Source of the DNA: Flavobacterium sp. BFFFF1
Lineage (GTDB): Bacteria > Bacteroidota > Bacteroidia > Flavobacteriales > Flavobacteriaceae
Direction: 5' to 3'
Length of the DNA stretch: 64,000 bases
Assembly: GCF_002256285.1 (NCBI RefSeq)
Contig: NZ_NKJE01000013.1
Coordinates: 45,844-109,843 of the forward strand
This document shows, piece after piece, positions 53,939 to 63,698 of the stretch. The notes under the pieces are model-generated. The model was not told where the DNA came from. It did not search any database and saw only the letters and a list, made by a program, of their open reading frames with translations. Made by a program: the position numbers and the translations under genes. The number at the start of each line of letters is the position of its first letter. The stretch's first letter is position 1.

Positions 53939-54509
53939 GTGGAAAATGTATGGTTTTATAGTTCCGTTTTAGCAAAGCGTAAATTACCGTGTCGAGAAAT
54001 CGGCCATCATAAAATTCATTTTCAAGAAAATGTGCTTCCTTAACGAAACCATTTTTCTGCAGCACACGTTCAGACGCGTAGTTTTCCGGATCAATGACCG
54101 CTTCAACAGAATGCAGTTTCATCTGATTAAACCCATATTCCAAAGCACCGTTTACCGCCTCTGAAGTGATTCCCCTCCCGCTGAATTCAGGAAGCAGCAT
54201 ATAACCCAGTTCTGACCGGTGATTTTCCTTCTGTGTCCGGTAAAACCCGATTATTCCAATGAATTCGGGATTGCCTTTTAACGTAATGGCCCAATTTATG
54301 CCTTCGTTTTTATCAATCAGGTCATTAATCAGGCTGATGTGCTGCATGGCCTCCTCATGGTTTTTTACCAACGGGCGCGGCACAAATTTCATTGTTTCCG
54401 GATTGGAGCGCAATCTATAAATGGGTTCCACATCGTCTGCCGTAAGGCGTCTTAGTAACAGGCGTTCGGTTTGGATTTCAGGAAACGGTGAAAAGTCAAA
54501 CTCAATCAT
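53925..54509 (-). CDS. GNAT-family N-acetyltransferase (RimJ/RimL-like)
   Basis: It is an acetyl-CoA-dependent acetyltransferase; the acceptor is unknown, possibly a protein N-terminus or small molecule. The 194 residues contain the family pattern QTERLLLRRLTADDVEPIYRLR, then GIIGFYRTQKENHRSELGYMLLPEFSGRGITSEAV (acetyl-CoA loop GRGI) and ENYASERVLQKNGFVKEAH. It overlaps the upstream epimerase gene by 8 nt and the downstream ATPase gene by 14 nt, so all are one operon. Confidence 0.9.
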   Translation of the reverse strand: MIEFDFSPFPEIQTERLLLRRLTADDVEPIYRLRSNPETMKFVPRPLVKNHEEAMQHISLINDLIDKNEGINWAITLKGNPEFIGIIGFYRTQKENHRSELGYMLLPEFSGRGITSEAVNGALEYGFNQMKLHSVEAVIDPENYASERVLQKNGFVKEAHFLENEFYDGRFLDTVIYALLKRNYKTIHFPHERI

Positions 54510-55359
54510 GGATTATTTCGATGTTAAATTTTGCGGCAAACGTTTCGTTGGAACCCAATGTAACAATTCCAGGCTTTTCCTCAATCCTTCCTGTCGAATC
54601 GGAAGTGTCTGAATAGCCAAACCAAGGCTCTATACAAAGAAATGGCGCATTGGGTTTTGTCCACAGTCCAAGATCAGGAAAGGATGGAAAGTGTACGTTG
54701 AGCAGTGGCTTGTCGTTTTTCAAGATGGTTATCGCATCAAATTGAACATCCTTTAAAATTAACGCGTCCTGTTCAAATAAAGTGTAATCCAATGGCAATT
54801 TTCCACCGTCTATTTTCGTCGTCTTAGTTTCGCCTGAAATAAGGTCGTTTTGGAGTGTAAAAGATTTTAAGGCATCCACCCCGTTTATTGCCAATGAATA
54901 GTCTTCGAAATTCCCGGGTAACGCAAAAGCGGGATGCGCACCGATGGAAAAATACATCTCGGAATTTGTGTGGTTTTCCACTTCGTACGCGATCTCAAGA
55001 TTTGGACCTGAAAGTGTATAAACAATACGAAGCAGAAATTGAAAAGGATATTTTTTCAACGTTTCGGCATTTGATTTCAGGACAAAGCTCGCCGAGGCAG
55101 CAGTAACTTTTTCGCATTCAAATTCCATGTCCCTTGCAAATCCGTGTCTCGAAAGGGTATATGACCCGCCGTCATATTGAAATTTATTGTCTTTTAGCGT
55201 TCCCACAATCGGGAAAAGAATCGGCGAATGTTTGCCCCAGAATTCTGGATTTCCATCCCAAAGGTATTCTGTGTTGTCGTGATTTTTTAAAGAGATTAAT
55301 TCGGCGCCAAAGTGTTTAATCGTAGCCTGAAATCCTTCGCTTGAAATTGTGGTTGTCAA
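54502..55359 (-). CDS. Aldose 1-epimerase family protein
   Basis: It belongs to the galactose mutarotase-like superfamily and probably interconverts anomers of a hexose or hexose phosphate. Conserved parts are LISLKNHDNTEYLWDGNPEFWGKHSPILFPIVG, SRHGFARDMEFE with the conserved His, YFSIGAHPAFALPG with the second His, and LGLWTKPNAPFLCIEPWFG with the general-base Glu. The 285 residues match the LacX/YeaD subgroup rather than full GalM. It is the first gene of a four-gene operon with a promoter box at 55383-55390. Confidence 0.92.
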   Translation of the reverse strand: MTTTISSEGFQATIKHFGAELISLKNHDNTEYLWDGNPEFWGKHSPILFPIVGTLKDNKFQYDGGSYTLSRHGFARDMEFECEKVTAASASFVLKSNAETLKKYPFQFLLRIVYTLSGPNLEIAYEVENHTNSEMYFSIGAHPAFALPGNFEDYSLAINGVDALKSFTLQNDLISGETKTTKIDGGKLPLDYTLFEQDALILKDVQFDAITILKNDKPLLNVHFPSFPDLGLWTKPNAPFLCIEPWFGYSDTSDSTGRIEEKPGIVTLGSNETFAAKFNIEIIHD

Positions 55360-55382
55360 TGTTGTTGAATTTGGTGTTTATA

Positions 55383-55390
55383 CAAATCTA
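55383..55390 (-). promoter_or_regulatory. Promoter -7 element of the epimerase-ABC operon
   Basis: TAGATTTG on the minus strand is an exact TAnnTTTG match, 23 nt upstream of the ATG. A TTTTG lies about 21 bp further upstream. Confidence 0.6.
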
Positions 55391-55498
55391 GCGAAAACCA
55401 CATTACCACGGCAAAACAAATGATTGTAAATTAATTGGCTTTCCATTTAGAATGAAGTATCGGTTTTTTTCTTTTATTTGTTTCCGAAATTTAAGAAT

Positions 55499-57742
55499 AT
55501 GAAAGAATCAATTTTAAGAGCCGTATTTGTATCGGCTTTGTTTTTTGCTTATGCGAAAGTTGAAGCACAAGCGGAAACAGCAGGTTATAACTACCACGAT
55601 GCCTTTGCCCCCGGGTTTTATACGTCAAACGGTACAGAAACACGTTCTGCGAGCGGCCAGCCCGGCCCGAAATACTGGCAGAATAGCGCTGATTACAAGC
55701 TGACGGCCAATCTTGACGAACAGAAAAGCGAGATTTCTGGTTCGGAAATCCTTACCTATACGAACAACAGTCCCGATAAGTTGGACTTCCTTTGGCTGAA
55801 TGTAGACCAGAATTTATTCAGGGCAGATTCGCGTGGCAATGCCGTCATTCCGGTTTCCGGCAGCCGCAACGGTGCTGACGGACAGGTTTTCGATGGGGGA
55901 CACAAGATAAAATCGGTAAAGTTAATTGCAGTTGAAAATGGTAAGACCACCGAAAAGGATTTGCAGTTTTTTATTAACGATACGCGCATGCAGGTCCTGC
56001 TTCCACAGGCGGTCGGGAGCAACGGCGGCGTTGTGAAATTAAAGATTGATTTTTCATTTATTTCACCAATTTTCGGGTCTGACCGCATGGGAATACAGGA
56101 CACCAAAAATGGTAAGATTTTTGAAGTAGCACAATGGTATCCCAGAATGTGCGTTTACGATGATCTTCGCGGATGGAACACACTTCCTTATCAGGGTGCC
56201 GGGGAGTTTTACCTGGAATATGGCGATTTTGACGTAAGCATCACGGCGCCGGCAAACCATATTGTTGTATGTTCCGGTGCGCTTTTAAATGCGAAAGAGG
56301 TTTATACTGCTGAGCAGCAAAAACGATGGGCAGAAGCGGTACAAAGCGACAAGACCGTTATGATCCGCACCGCCGATGAGGTTACAGACCCTTCGTCAAG
56401 GCCAACAGGAAAGCCAACATTGACCTGGCATTTTGCCATAAAAAACGCACGCGATGTAGCCTGGGCTTCTTCTGCGTCGTTTATAGTCGATGCGGCAAGG
56501 ATCAATTTACCCGACGGAAAAAAATCGCTGGCCATCTCAGCATATCCAAAAGAAAGCGACGGCAAAAAGGCATGGTCAAGATCCACCGAATTCACAAAGG
56601 CCTGCATTGAGAATTATTCTAAAAGATGGTTCCAGTTTCCCTACCCAGCCGCGATAAATGTAGCGGGAATTACTGGTGGAATGGAATATCCCGGAATCGT
56701 GTTCTGTGATTACAAGGCCCGGGAAGGCGAGTTGTGGGAAGTGACAGATCACGAGTTTGGGCACAGCTGGTTCCCGATGATTGTAGGTTCAAATGAAAGG
56801 TTGTACGCGTGGATGGACGAAGGTTTCAACACTTTCGTGAATTCGATAAGTTCCAAAGATTTCAATAATGCAGAGTTTAAATCTTTCGAAATGGGTATGG
56901 ATTTTATGTCGAAAATGATGTCCAGTCCGGATTTAGAACCCATTATGACCGCACCTGATGGATTAAAGGAAAAAAATCTGGGGACGTTGGCTTATTTTAA
57001 GCCATCAGCGGGTTTGGTCATCTTAAGAGAGCAGATATTGGGGGAAGAACGTTTTGACCGTGCATTCAGGGAATATATTGCCCGGTGGGCATTCAAGCAT
57101 CCTGCGCCGGACGACTTTTTCCGGACGATGGAAAATGTCGCTGGAGAAGATCTCAATTGGTTTTGGCGGGGTTGGTTTGTCAACAACTGGGAGCTTGATC
57201 AGGGTATTACTGGCGTCCGTTATATAAAAAATGACCCGAAAAATGGTGCCATCATTACCATTGAGAATAAAGAGAAAATGGCGATGCCGGTCGTTTTGGA
57301 TGTAAAAACCACTAGCGGTAAGACAAAAAGAATTAAGCTTCCGGTAGAAATATGGCAACGCAATGCAAACTGGTCTTTTAAAGTCGACACCGACGAAGAG
57401 ATTGTGAAAGTACTACTTGACCCGGATGATGTTTTCCCTGATATCAACAGTAAAAATAACAACTGGTCGCCGGCGCCAAAAGGAGATGGTAAAGCAGACG
57501 CGTCGTTGAAATCGTATGTAGGAAAATACTCCAGTAAGCTCATTCCGACCAAATTGGAATTTATAGCTTCAGAAAGCGGCCTGGAGGCGACGATTGATGG
57601 AGAAGGCCCGATACCGCTGACTGCTGATGGCGAAAATAAGTTCAGGATCGAAGAGGAAATCGAACTTGAATTTAGTGCAGACCGCTCAGAACTGCATTTC
57701 AAGGCAGGCGGTATGGACTTCGTGTTCACAAAGGAAAAATAA
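55499..57742 (+). CDS. M1-family zinc metallopeptidase (747 aa)
   Basis: It is an exported aminopeptidase-type enzyme. The signal peptide ([20 protein letters not shown]) sets the start at the ATG at 55499, not the TTG at 55478. The N-terminal beta domain is followed by the catalytic domain with the exopeptidase-type motif GGMEYPG (residues 393-399). The zinc site is HEFGH (His418, Glu419, His422), with the third ligand Glu441 in MDEGFN, 18 residues after His422 as the family requires. The C-terminal about 170 residues form a beta-rich domain ending DFVFTKEK without a T9SS tail, so it is probably periplasmic. A terminator follows. Confidence 0.93.
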   Translation: MKESILRAVFVSALFFAYAKVEAQAETAGYNYHDAFAPGFYTSNGTETRSASGQPGPKYWQNSADYKLTANLDEQKSEISGSEILTYTNNSPDKLDFLWLNVDQNLFRADSRGNAVIPVSGSRNGADGQVFDGGHKIKSVKLIAVENGKTTEKDLQFFINDTRMQVLLPQAVGSNGGVVKLKIDFSFISPIFGSDRMGIQDTKNGKIFEVAQWYPRMCVYDDLRGWNTLPYQGAGEFYLEYGDFDVSITAPANHIVVCSGALLNAKEVYTAEQQKRWAEAVQSDKTVMIRTADEVTDPSSRPTGKPTLTWHFAIKNARDVAWASSASFIVDAARINLPDGKKSLAISAYPKESDGKKAWSRSTEFTKACIENYSKRWFQFPYPAAINVAGITGGMEYPGIVFCDYKAREGELWEVTDHEFGHSWFPMIVGSNERLYAWMDEGFNTFVNSISSKDFNNAEFKSFEMGMDFMSKMMSSPDLEPIMTAPDGLKEKNLGTLAYFKPSAGLVILREQILGEERFDRAFREYIARWAFKHPAPDDFFRTMENVAGEDLNWFWRGWFVNNWELDQGITGVRYIKNDPKNGAIITIENKEKMAMPVVLDVKTTSGKTKRIKLPVEIWQRNANWSFKVDTDEEIVKVLLDPDDVFPDINSKNNNWSPAPKGDGKADASLKSYVGKYSSKLIPTKLEFIASESGLEATIDGEGPIPLTADGENKFRIEEEIELEFSADRSELHFKAGGMDFVFTKEK

Positions 57743-57756
57743 GTTTTACGCACAAA

Positions 57757-57785
57757 AAAAACTCCGGAACAACCCGGAGTTTTTC
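57757..57785. terminator. Bidirectional terminator between the peptidase and DJ-1 genes
   Basis: AAAAACTCCGG pairs with CCGGAGTTTTT (57757-57767 / 57774-57784) around a short loop. The A and T runs let it act in both directions on these convergent genes. Confidence 0.85.
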
Positions 57786-57803
57786 TTGTCCAAACCACTT
57801 CTG

Positions 57804-58349
57804 CTATACCACGCTATGGTGTCTGGCTTCTGAAAATTCCTCAACCATTTTTTTATTGAAGGCTGGAAGGTCTTTTGGCGTACGGCTGGTGACCAGTCCG
57901 TTGTCGACGACTACTTCTTCATCAGACCACTCCGCACCGGCGTTGACAAGATCTATACTGATTGACTTCACCGATGTCATTTTCCTTCCTTTTACGAGGC
58001 CCGCGGAGATCAATGTTTGAGGCCCATGGCAAATTGCGGCAACGGGTTTTCCCGCCTTAAAGAACGCTTTTATGAAATCAAGTGCGGCTTTGTTTGTTCG
58101 CAGCTGGTCAGGATTAATGACACCACCCGGTAAGACGAGCGCATCATAATCATCGGCTGAAGCATCTTTTAATACAACATCCACAGGAAATTCTTTTCCC
58201 CAGTTTTTCTCTGCCCACGACTTTATGGTGCCCGCTTCAGGACTTACGATATCAGCTGTCCATCCCTGTTTTTCAAGGTGCTTTTTCGGAGATTCCAATT
58301 CACTTTCTTCAAATCCGTGTGTCGACAAAATTGCAATTTTTTTGTTCAT
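57804..58349 (-). CDS. DJ-1/PfpI family protein
   Basis: It belongs to the PfpI/YhbO-type class of the DJ-1 superfamily (proposed protease, glyoxalase or deglycase; the physiological role is debated). The nucleophile elbow is AAICHGPQTLI with Cys followed by His. The conserved GFEESELESPKKHLEKQGW start contains the Glu near residue 15. The 181 residues are full length. It has its own leader and ends at a terminator shared with the peptidase gene. Confidence 0.93.
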   Translation of the reverse strand: MNKKIAILSTHGFEESELESPKKHLEKQGWTADIVSPEAGTIKSWAEKNWGKEFPVDVVLKDASADDYDALVLPGGVINPDQLRTNKAALDFIKAFFKAGKPVAAICHGPQTLISAGLVKGRKMTSVKSISIDLVNAGAEWSDEEVVVDNGLVTSRTPKDLPAFNKKMVEEFSEARHHSVV

Positions 58350-58437
58350 GATATCTATTTTTAAGTTAACATTCTTAAAGTTAATTAATCCGTGTTCATT
58401 CTTTGTGAAAGGAATACTAAAGTTTGGCCGTTGTTGA

Positions 58438-58466
58438 CAAAAAAAAAAACGCCACCGAAGTGACGT
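58438..58466 (-). terminator. UUCG-tetraloop terminator of clpB
   Basis: On the minus strand ACGTCAC and GTGGCGT (one G-U pair) close a TTCG loop, followed by about ten Ts. Confidence 0.8.
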
Positions 58467-58486
58467 CTTTTGTGATTACCAATCTT

Positions 58487-61078
58487 TTATTCCTGCCTGA
58501 AGACCAGATTTCCATCAAAGCTATCCAAAAGGATAATGCTTTCTGTATTTACTTTACCTGAAAGAATTTCCTTTGAAAGTTCGTTCAGCACTTCTTTTTG
58601 CACCACGCGTTTTACCGGCCTGGCTCCATAATGGGGGTCATAACCTTTTTGCGCCAGATAGTCAATCGCGTCCGGCGTAGCATCAAGCGTAATGTTTTGC
58701 TGCGCGAGCATTTTGGTAATGCCTTTCAACTGAATTCCTACAATCTCACGTATGTCGGCTTCAGTCAATGGCGTAAACATTACGATGTCATCAATCCGGT
58801 TGATAAACTCCGGACGGACGGTTTGTTTCAACAAGCCCAAAACTTCGATTTTCGCCGCTTCCGTAGCCGCTTCAATGCCACCTTTGAGGTTTGCGAATTT
58901 CTCCTGTATGATTTCACTTCCCATATTGGAAGTCATGATGATAATCGTATTCCGAAAGTCAGCAAGTCGTCCCTTATTGTCTGTAAGCCTTCCTTCATCC
59001 AGTACCTGCAATAGGATGTTAAACGTGTCGGGATGTGCTTTTTCAATTTCGTCCAACAATACTACCGAGTAGGGTTTTCTGCGAACCGCTTCCGTCAATT
59101 GCCCGCCTTCTTCGTACCCTACATATCCGGGAGGCGCTCCAACGAGGCGGCTTACACTATGGCGCTCCTGGTATTCGCTCATGTCAATCCGCGTCATCGC
59201 ACTTTCGTCATCGAAAAGGTAAGCGGCCAGTGCTTTTGCCAATTCGGTTTTACCAACTCCGGTAGTTCCCAGGAACAGGAAGGTGCCAATTGGTTTTTTA
59301 GCATCCTGTAAACCGGCACGACTCCTGCGGACGGCGTCACTCACTGCCTCAATGGCTTCTTCCTGTCCAACGACGCGTTTGTGTAATTCTTCTTCGAGTT
59401 TCAGCAATTTCTCGCGTTCTCCCTGAAGCATTTTAACGACAGGGATTCCGGTCCATTTTGCCACAACTTCAGCAATGTCTTCACGTGTAACTTCCTCTTT
59501 GTTTAAAGAAGTACCGCCACTTTGATTTTCAGCAAGCTGTTGCTGTAATTCGTCAAGCCTCTTCTGTGCGTCCTTTATTTTTCCATAACGGATTTCCGCT
59601 ACTTTTCCGTAGTCCCCTTCGCGCTCCGCACGTTCGGCCTCATATTTGAAATCTTCGATTTCGGTTTTAACGGCCTGGATGTTATCGACCACGTCTTTTT
59701 CTGATTTCCATTTTGCGAAAATTTCGTTGCGGTCTTCTTTTAAGTTGGCCAACTCCATGCCGAGGCCTTTCAGCTTGCTTTCGTCATTTTCGCGTTTGAT
59801 CGCTTCAATCTCAATTTCAAGCTGCATGATTTTGCGGTCCAGTACATCAAGTTCTTCCGGTTTGGAATTAATTTCCATCCGAAGTTTTGATGCTGCCTCG
59901 TCCATCAGGTCGATCGCTTTGTCCGGAAGAAAACGGTTGGTAATATAGCGCTGTGACAATTCTACTGCAGCGATAATGGCCTCATCCTTAATCTGGACTT
60001 TATGGTGCGTTTCGTATTTTTCCTTGATACCACGCAAAATGGAGATCGCACTTTCCGTATCCGGCTCGTCAATTAGAACCTTTTGAAAACGACGTTCAAG
60101 TGCTTTATCTTTTTCGAAATATTTTTGGTATTCATCCAAAGTAGTTGCTCCGATGGCGCGAAGTTCTCCTCTTGCTAATGCAGGTTTGAGTATATTCGCG
60201 GCGTCCATAGCGCCTTCACCGCCACCGGCACCGACAAGCGTGTGAATTTCGTCAATGAAAAGAACAATGTCGCCCTCCGCCGCGGTGACTTCTTTGACCA
60301 CGGACTTTAGTCTTTCTTCGAATTCTCCCTTGTACTTTGCTCCGGCAATCAGCGCGCCCATATCAAGTGAAAAAACGATTTTATCTTTAAGGTTGTCCGG
60401 TACATCGCCGTCAACAATCCTGTGTGCGAGCCCTTCAGCAATAGCGGTTTTACCCACACCTGGTTCGCCAACCAGCATTGGGTTGTTTTTCGTACGGCGT
60501 GTTAGGATTTGCAATACGCGCCGAATCTCCTCATCGCGTCCAATAACAGGATCCAACTTGCCGTTCGCCGCCAGTTCATTTAGGTTTTTAGCGTATTTGT
60601 TTAGTGAATTATAGGTTTCTTCGGCAGATGCGGAGGTAACCCTTTCACCTTTACGCAATTCATCGATAGCGGATTTTAAACCTTTTTCCGTTACACCCTG
60701 GTCTTTCAACATTTGGGAAATCTTACTTTTCGAATTGAAAATGGCCAGTAGAAGATGCTCGATGGAAACAAATTCATCGTTCATTTTGCCCGCGATAATT
60801 TCGGCATCATTCAACGTGGTAGCCGTGTTTCGTGAAAACATGATTTCTGCACCGGAAACTTTTGGAAAGTGCTGGAGGCTGCTGTCAATCACCTGCTCGA
60901 ATAACGGGACGTTTACATTTAATTTTTTTAGAAGAAACGGCGCCACGTTCTCATCAACCTCGAAAATAGCCTTCATTAAATGCTCGTTTTCGATTTGCTG
61001 ATGGCCGTAACTTTGCGCAAGCTGCTGTGCCTTCTGTATAGCTTCCTGCGATTTGATTGTAAATTTGTTTATGTTCAT
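58487..61078 (-). CDS. clpB: ATP-dependent chaperone ClpB
   Basis: It is a disaggregase that works with DnaK after heat stress. The 863 residues are full length: an N-terminal Clp repeat domain (about 1-145, [17 protein letters not shown]), AAA1 with [15 protein letters not shown] and [13 protein letters not shown], the middle coiled-coil domain (about 400-530), AAA2 with [16 protein letters not shown] and [11 protein letters not shown], and a C-terminal [11 protein letters not shown] region. It is monocistronic with a terminator after it. Paired palindromes at 61186-61228 lie in its upstream region and may regulate it, ytxJ, or both. Confidence 0.97.
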   Translation of the reverse strand: MNINKFTIKSQEAIQKAQQLAQSYGHQQIENEHLMKAIFEVDENVAPFLLKKLNVNVPLFEQVIDSSLQHFPKVSGAEIMFSRNTATTLNDAEIIAGKMNDEFVSIEHLLLAIFNSKSKISQMLKDQGVTEKGLKSAIDELRKGERVTSASAEETYNSLNKYAKNLNELAANGKLDPVIGRDEEIRRVLQILTRRTKNNPMLVGEPGVGKTAIAEGLAHRIVDGDVPDNLKDKIVFSLDMGALIAGAKYKGEFEERLKSVVKEVTAAEGDIVLFIDEIHTLVGAGGGEGAMDAANILKPALARGELRAIGATTLDEYQKYFEKDKALERRFQKVLIDEPDTESAISILRGIKEKYETHHKVQIKDEAIIAAVELSQRYITNRFLPDKAIDLMDEAASKLRMEINSKPEELDVLDRKIMQLEIEIEAIKRENDESKLKGLGMELANLKEDRNEIFAKWKSEKDVVDNIQAVKTEIEDFKYEAERAEREGDYGKVAEIRYGKIKDAQKRLDELQQQLAENQSGGTSLNKEEVTREDIAEVVAKWTGIPVVKMLQGEREKLLKLEEELHKRVVGQEEAIEAVSDAVRRSRAGLQDAKKPIGTFLFLGTTGVGKTELAKALAAYLFDDESAMTRIDMSEYQERHSVSRLVGAPPGYVGYEEGGQLTEAVRRKPYSVVLLDEIEKAHPDTFNILLQVLDEGRLTDNKGRLADFRNTIIIMTSNMGSEIIQEKFANLKGGIEAATEAAKIEVLGLLKQTVRPEFINRIDDIVMFTPLTEADIREIVGIQLKGITKMLAQQNITLDATPDAIDYLAQKGYDPHYGARPVKRVVQKEVLNELSKEILSGKVNTESIILLDSFDGNLVFRQE

Positions 61079-61185
61079 GTTTTATATTTTTTGCCTTAAG
61101 GAATCCCTAAAAGGCTTTAGTTTGTAATGTCGATTGTGTAACTTTGCATGGCTTTGGTCAAATTATATTCCAACAGCGGTTAGCA

Positions 61186-61228
61186 GACAAAATGTCGCGC
61201 GAAGCCTTATAAATAAAGACAAAATGTC
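61186..61228. promoter_or_regulatory. Two identical palindromic operator-like sites between clpB and ytxJ
   Basis: GACAAAATGTC occurs at 61186-61196 and again at 61218-61228. Each is a perfect inverted repeat (GACA-AAA-TGTC). The 32-bp spacing is close to three helical turns, so both sites face the same side of the DNA. They lie 17 to 60 nt upstream of ytxJ and 108 to 150 nt upstream of clpB. The regulator is unknown. They do not match the CIRCE element. Confidence 0.55.
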
Positions 61229-61244
61229 TTAAAACACGACAAGT

Positions 61245-61631
61245 ATGGGTTTATTCAGCAAGAAAGAAGATATAAATGGAATTCAAAACGGCTCTATTTG
61301 GACTCCGTTGGAAAATCTCATCCAATTGGACACACTCGAAAACGACTCATTTTCGAAGTCCGTTGCGATATTCAAACACAGCACACGTTGCGGTATTAGC
61401 CGGTTTGTGTTAAAGCAATTCGAGAAAGAATACAATATAGATGCGAATAAAATAGACCTCTACTACCTGGATTTACTGGAAAACAGGCAGGTTTCTAATG
61501 AAGTAGCATCACGTTTTGGCATCACACACCAGTCTCCACAACTGATTGTAATCAGAAATGGAAAAGCGGTGTTTCATGCGTCACATGACAGCATCAGCGC
61601 AAAGGAACTCGAAAAATTTACTGAAAATTAA
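61245..61631 (+). CDS. ytxJ: Monothiol bacilliredoxin YtxJ (BrxC-type)
   Basis: It belongs to a thioredoxin-like family that removes bacillithiol from S-bacillithiolated proteins. The 128 residues have the active-site segment FKHSTRCGISR with a single Cys49 (CGIS), and the conserved TPLENLIQLD and THQSPQLIVIRNGKAVFHASH, which contains the cis-Pro. Bacillithiol synthesis genes are not in the window. Its stop shares the TTAA palindrome with the stop of the convergent agmatine deiminase gene. The paired palindromes immediately upstream suggest stress control. Confidence 0.92.
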   Translation: MGLFSKKEDINGIQNGSIWTPLENLIQLDTLENDSFSKSVAIFKHSTRCGISRFVLKQFEKEYNIDANKIDLYYLDLLENRQVSNEVASRFGITHQSPQLIVIRNGKAVFHASHDSISAKELEKFTEN

Positions 61632-62704
61632 GCCGAGGGCTCCTGCTGGCTAAGGCAATGGAAACTTCCAAGGCCCCAGATCAAATCCACAGAATCAATT
61701 CCGATGACTTTCCTGCTTTTGAAGCAATCCTGAAGGATATCCAGCGCTTTAGTATCATTCTTATCGTCATTGAAAATCGGGACGATTACATTTTCATTTG
61801 AAATATAGAAATTGGCGTAAGAAGCCGGAAGACGCTGGTCGTCATACACCACTGCTTTTGGCATCGGTAGCTCCACAATATTGAGCTGTTTGCCGTTTTC
61901 AAGACGCATTCCCTTCAGTGTTTTAAGATTTTCCTGAAGCAGTTCGTAGTTTTCATCGTTTTGATTTTCCTCAACAACAGTTACCACAGTGTCATCACTC
62001 ACGAAACGGGTGATGTCGTCAATATGGCCGTCAGTGTCATCTCCCACGATGCCGTCACCAAGCCATAAAATATGGTTTACGCCGTAATAATCACTGAGGT
62101 AATTTTCAATCTGGCTTTGGTTTAAATGCGGGTTTCGGTTTTTATTCAAAAGACATGCCGTTGTGGTGAGCAAAGTGCCTTTTCCATTGAATTCCACACT
62201 ACCGCCTTCCATGACGATATCCGGATAGTAAACGGGAATGTTCAGTTCTTTGGCTATTAAAGTTGGGATATTGTCATCGAGATCATACGGGGGATATTTA
62301 CCTCCCCAGGCATTATAGCCCCAATCTACAATTACTTTTTGTTTGGTTTCACGGTTTACCAAAAAAGCGGGACCGTGATCGCGGCACCAAGCATCATTAG
62401 TAGCGTGGAAATAGAAATAGATATTTACGAAAAGGCTTTCTACAGGCACTTTTTTTCCGAACGCAGACTGCAGGATTGTATTCACTGCAAAATCCTTCAT
62501 TGCCTGATCGGCAACGTTTATGCAAACTCTTTGATGCGATGCTACCCTAAGGATAAACTCGCAATAAGAGTTGTAAATCAAATGTATTTTTCCCGGCCAT
62601 GAGGCTTCCTTATGCGGCCAGGACAGCCATAAAGCGTCTTGTTTTTCGAATTCGGCAGGGAAGTGGAAGCCCAATTCACGAGGTGTTTTGTCTAATTGTT
62701 GCAT
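61628..62704 (-). CDS. aguA: Agmatine deiminase
   Basis: It converts agmatine to N-carbamoylputrescine on the arginine-to-putrescine route. Conserved features are LWLSWPHKEASWPG, WCRDHGPAFLVN, the ligand segment VMEGGSVEFNGKGTLLTT, WLGDGIVGDDTDGHIDD with the catalytic His, and the C-terminal GLGSFHCLSQQ with the catalytic Cys. The 358 residues are normal. It follows the amidase gene by 23 nt and together they form a putrescine operon. Confidence 0.96.
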   Translation of the reverse strand: MQQLDKTPRELGFHFPAEFEKQDALWLSWPHKEASWPGKIHLIYNSYCEFILRVASHQRVCINVADQAMKDFAVNTILQSAFGKKVPVESLFVNIYFYFHATNDAWCRDHGPAFLVNRETKQKVIVDWGYNAWGGKYPPYDLDDNIPTLIAKELNIPVYYPDIVMEGGSVEFNGKGTLLTTTACLLNKNRNPHLNQSQIENYLSDYYGVNHILWLGDGIVGDDTDGHIDDITRFVSDDTVVTVVEENQNDENYELLQENLKTLKGMRLENGKQLNIVELPMPKAVVYDDQRLPASYANFYISNENVIVPIFNDDKNDTKALDILQDCFKSRKVIGIDSVDLIWGLGSFHCLSQQEPSA

Positions 62705-62727
62705 TCGCTAATTATCTGATTGGCTAA

Positions 62728-63603
62728 TTAATCCTCATCAATAAACCGTTTCGTGATCGGTTGGTAACTGTCGATCCTCCGGTCGCGTAGAAACGGCCAA
62801 TGCATCCGGAAATGGTCGGCATCGTTGAGGTTAATGTCTACAACAGTGGTTTCTTCTTTGTCGTGGGAAGCAAGATACATCAATTTTCCCTGTCCGTTGG
62901 CTACAAAACTGCCGCCCCAGAATTTCATCGCACCGTCCTGCTCAAAGCCAACGCGGTTTACACTGACAACGGGAATGCCGTTCGCCACGGCATGGGAACG
63001 CTGGATCAGCTGCCAGGATTCATATTGGTCTTTGTTTGTTTCCTCGTCCTGGTTTGTGGCCCAGCCAATGGCGGTTGGGTAAAACATGATATCGGCGCCC
63101 ATTAATGCAGTAATGCGGCTTGCTTCCGGATACCACTGGTCCCAGCAAATTAATACGCCAATCTTCGCGAATTTGGTATTGAATACCTTATAACCCAGAT
63201 CGCCGGGCGTAAAATAGAATTTTTCATAGAATGCAGGGTCGTCCGGAATGTGCATTTTGCGGTATTTGCCGAGGTACTTCCCATCGGCATCAATTACTGC
63301 AGTGGTATTGTGGTATAGGCCTTCAGCCCTTTTTTCAAAAAGAGAAGCAATAATCACAACGTTTAGTTCCTGCGCCACTTTCGAAAGTGCGGCAGTGGAT
63401 TTCCCCGGAATCGGTTCTGCCAGCTTGAAATTGTCATAATCCTCCACATCGCAGAAGTATAACGACGTAAACAACTCCTGAAGGCAAACGATTTGCGCGC
63501 CTTTTTCAGCGGCAATCCTGATTTCACGGATGGCTTTATCAAGGTTAGCCTGTTTATCAGCTTCGCAGGACATTTGTACCAATCCAATTTTTACATTTGA
63601 CAT
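62728..63603 (-). CDS. aguB: N-carbamoylputrescine amidase
   Basis: It hydrolyses N-carbamoylputrescine to putrescine, CO2 and ammonia. It is a nitrilase-superfamily enzyme with the full triad: Glu in CLQELFTSLYF, Lys in KYRKMHIPDDP, and Cys in GVLICWDQWYPE. The 291 residues match AguB. It is the first gene of the two-gene operon with aguA, behind an exact promoter box at 63627-63634. Confidence 0.95.
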   Translation of the reverse strand: MSNVKIGLVQMSCEADKQANLDKAIREIRIAAEKGAQIVCLQELFTSLYFCDVEDYDNFKLAEPIPGKSTAALSKVAQELNVVIIASLFEKRAEGLYHNTTAVIDADGKYLGKYRKMHIPDDPAFYEKFYFTPGDLGYKVFNTKFAKIGVLICWDQWYPEASRITALMGADIMFYPTAIGWATNQDEETNKDQYESWQLIQRSHAVANGIPVVSVNRVGFEQDGAMKFWGGSFVANGQGKLMYLASHDKEETTVVDINLNDADHFRMHWPFLRDRRIDSYQPITKRFIDED

Positions 63604-63626
63604 AATCGGTAAATATAATTCGGACG

Positions 63627-63634
63627 CAAAATTA
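63627..63634 (-). promoter_or_regulatory. Promoter -7 element of the aguBA operon
   Basis: TAATTTTG on the minus strand is an exact TAnnTTTG match, 23 nt upstream of the aguB ATG. Confidence 0.6.
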
Positions 63635-63637
63635 ACT

Positions 63638-63674
63638 AAAAAAGCGCATAAGGAAAACCAAATGCGCTCTTTTA
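63638..63674 (-). terminator. Terminator of the partial gene at the window edge
   Basis: AGCGCAT and ATGCGCT form a stem (63643-63649 / 63662-63668), followed on the minus strand by a run of Ts. Confidence 0.6.
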
Positions 63675-63698
63675 ATATTTATTTAAACCGCGGTTCGG

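Noticed and set aside
57220..57798. 192-aa minus-strand ORF opposite the M1 peptidase C-terminus
   Set aside because: It overlaps the peptidase gene and the shared terminator; Ser/Phe-rich shadow frame.
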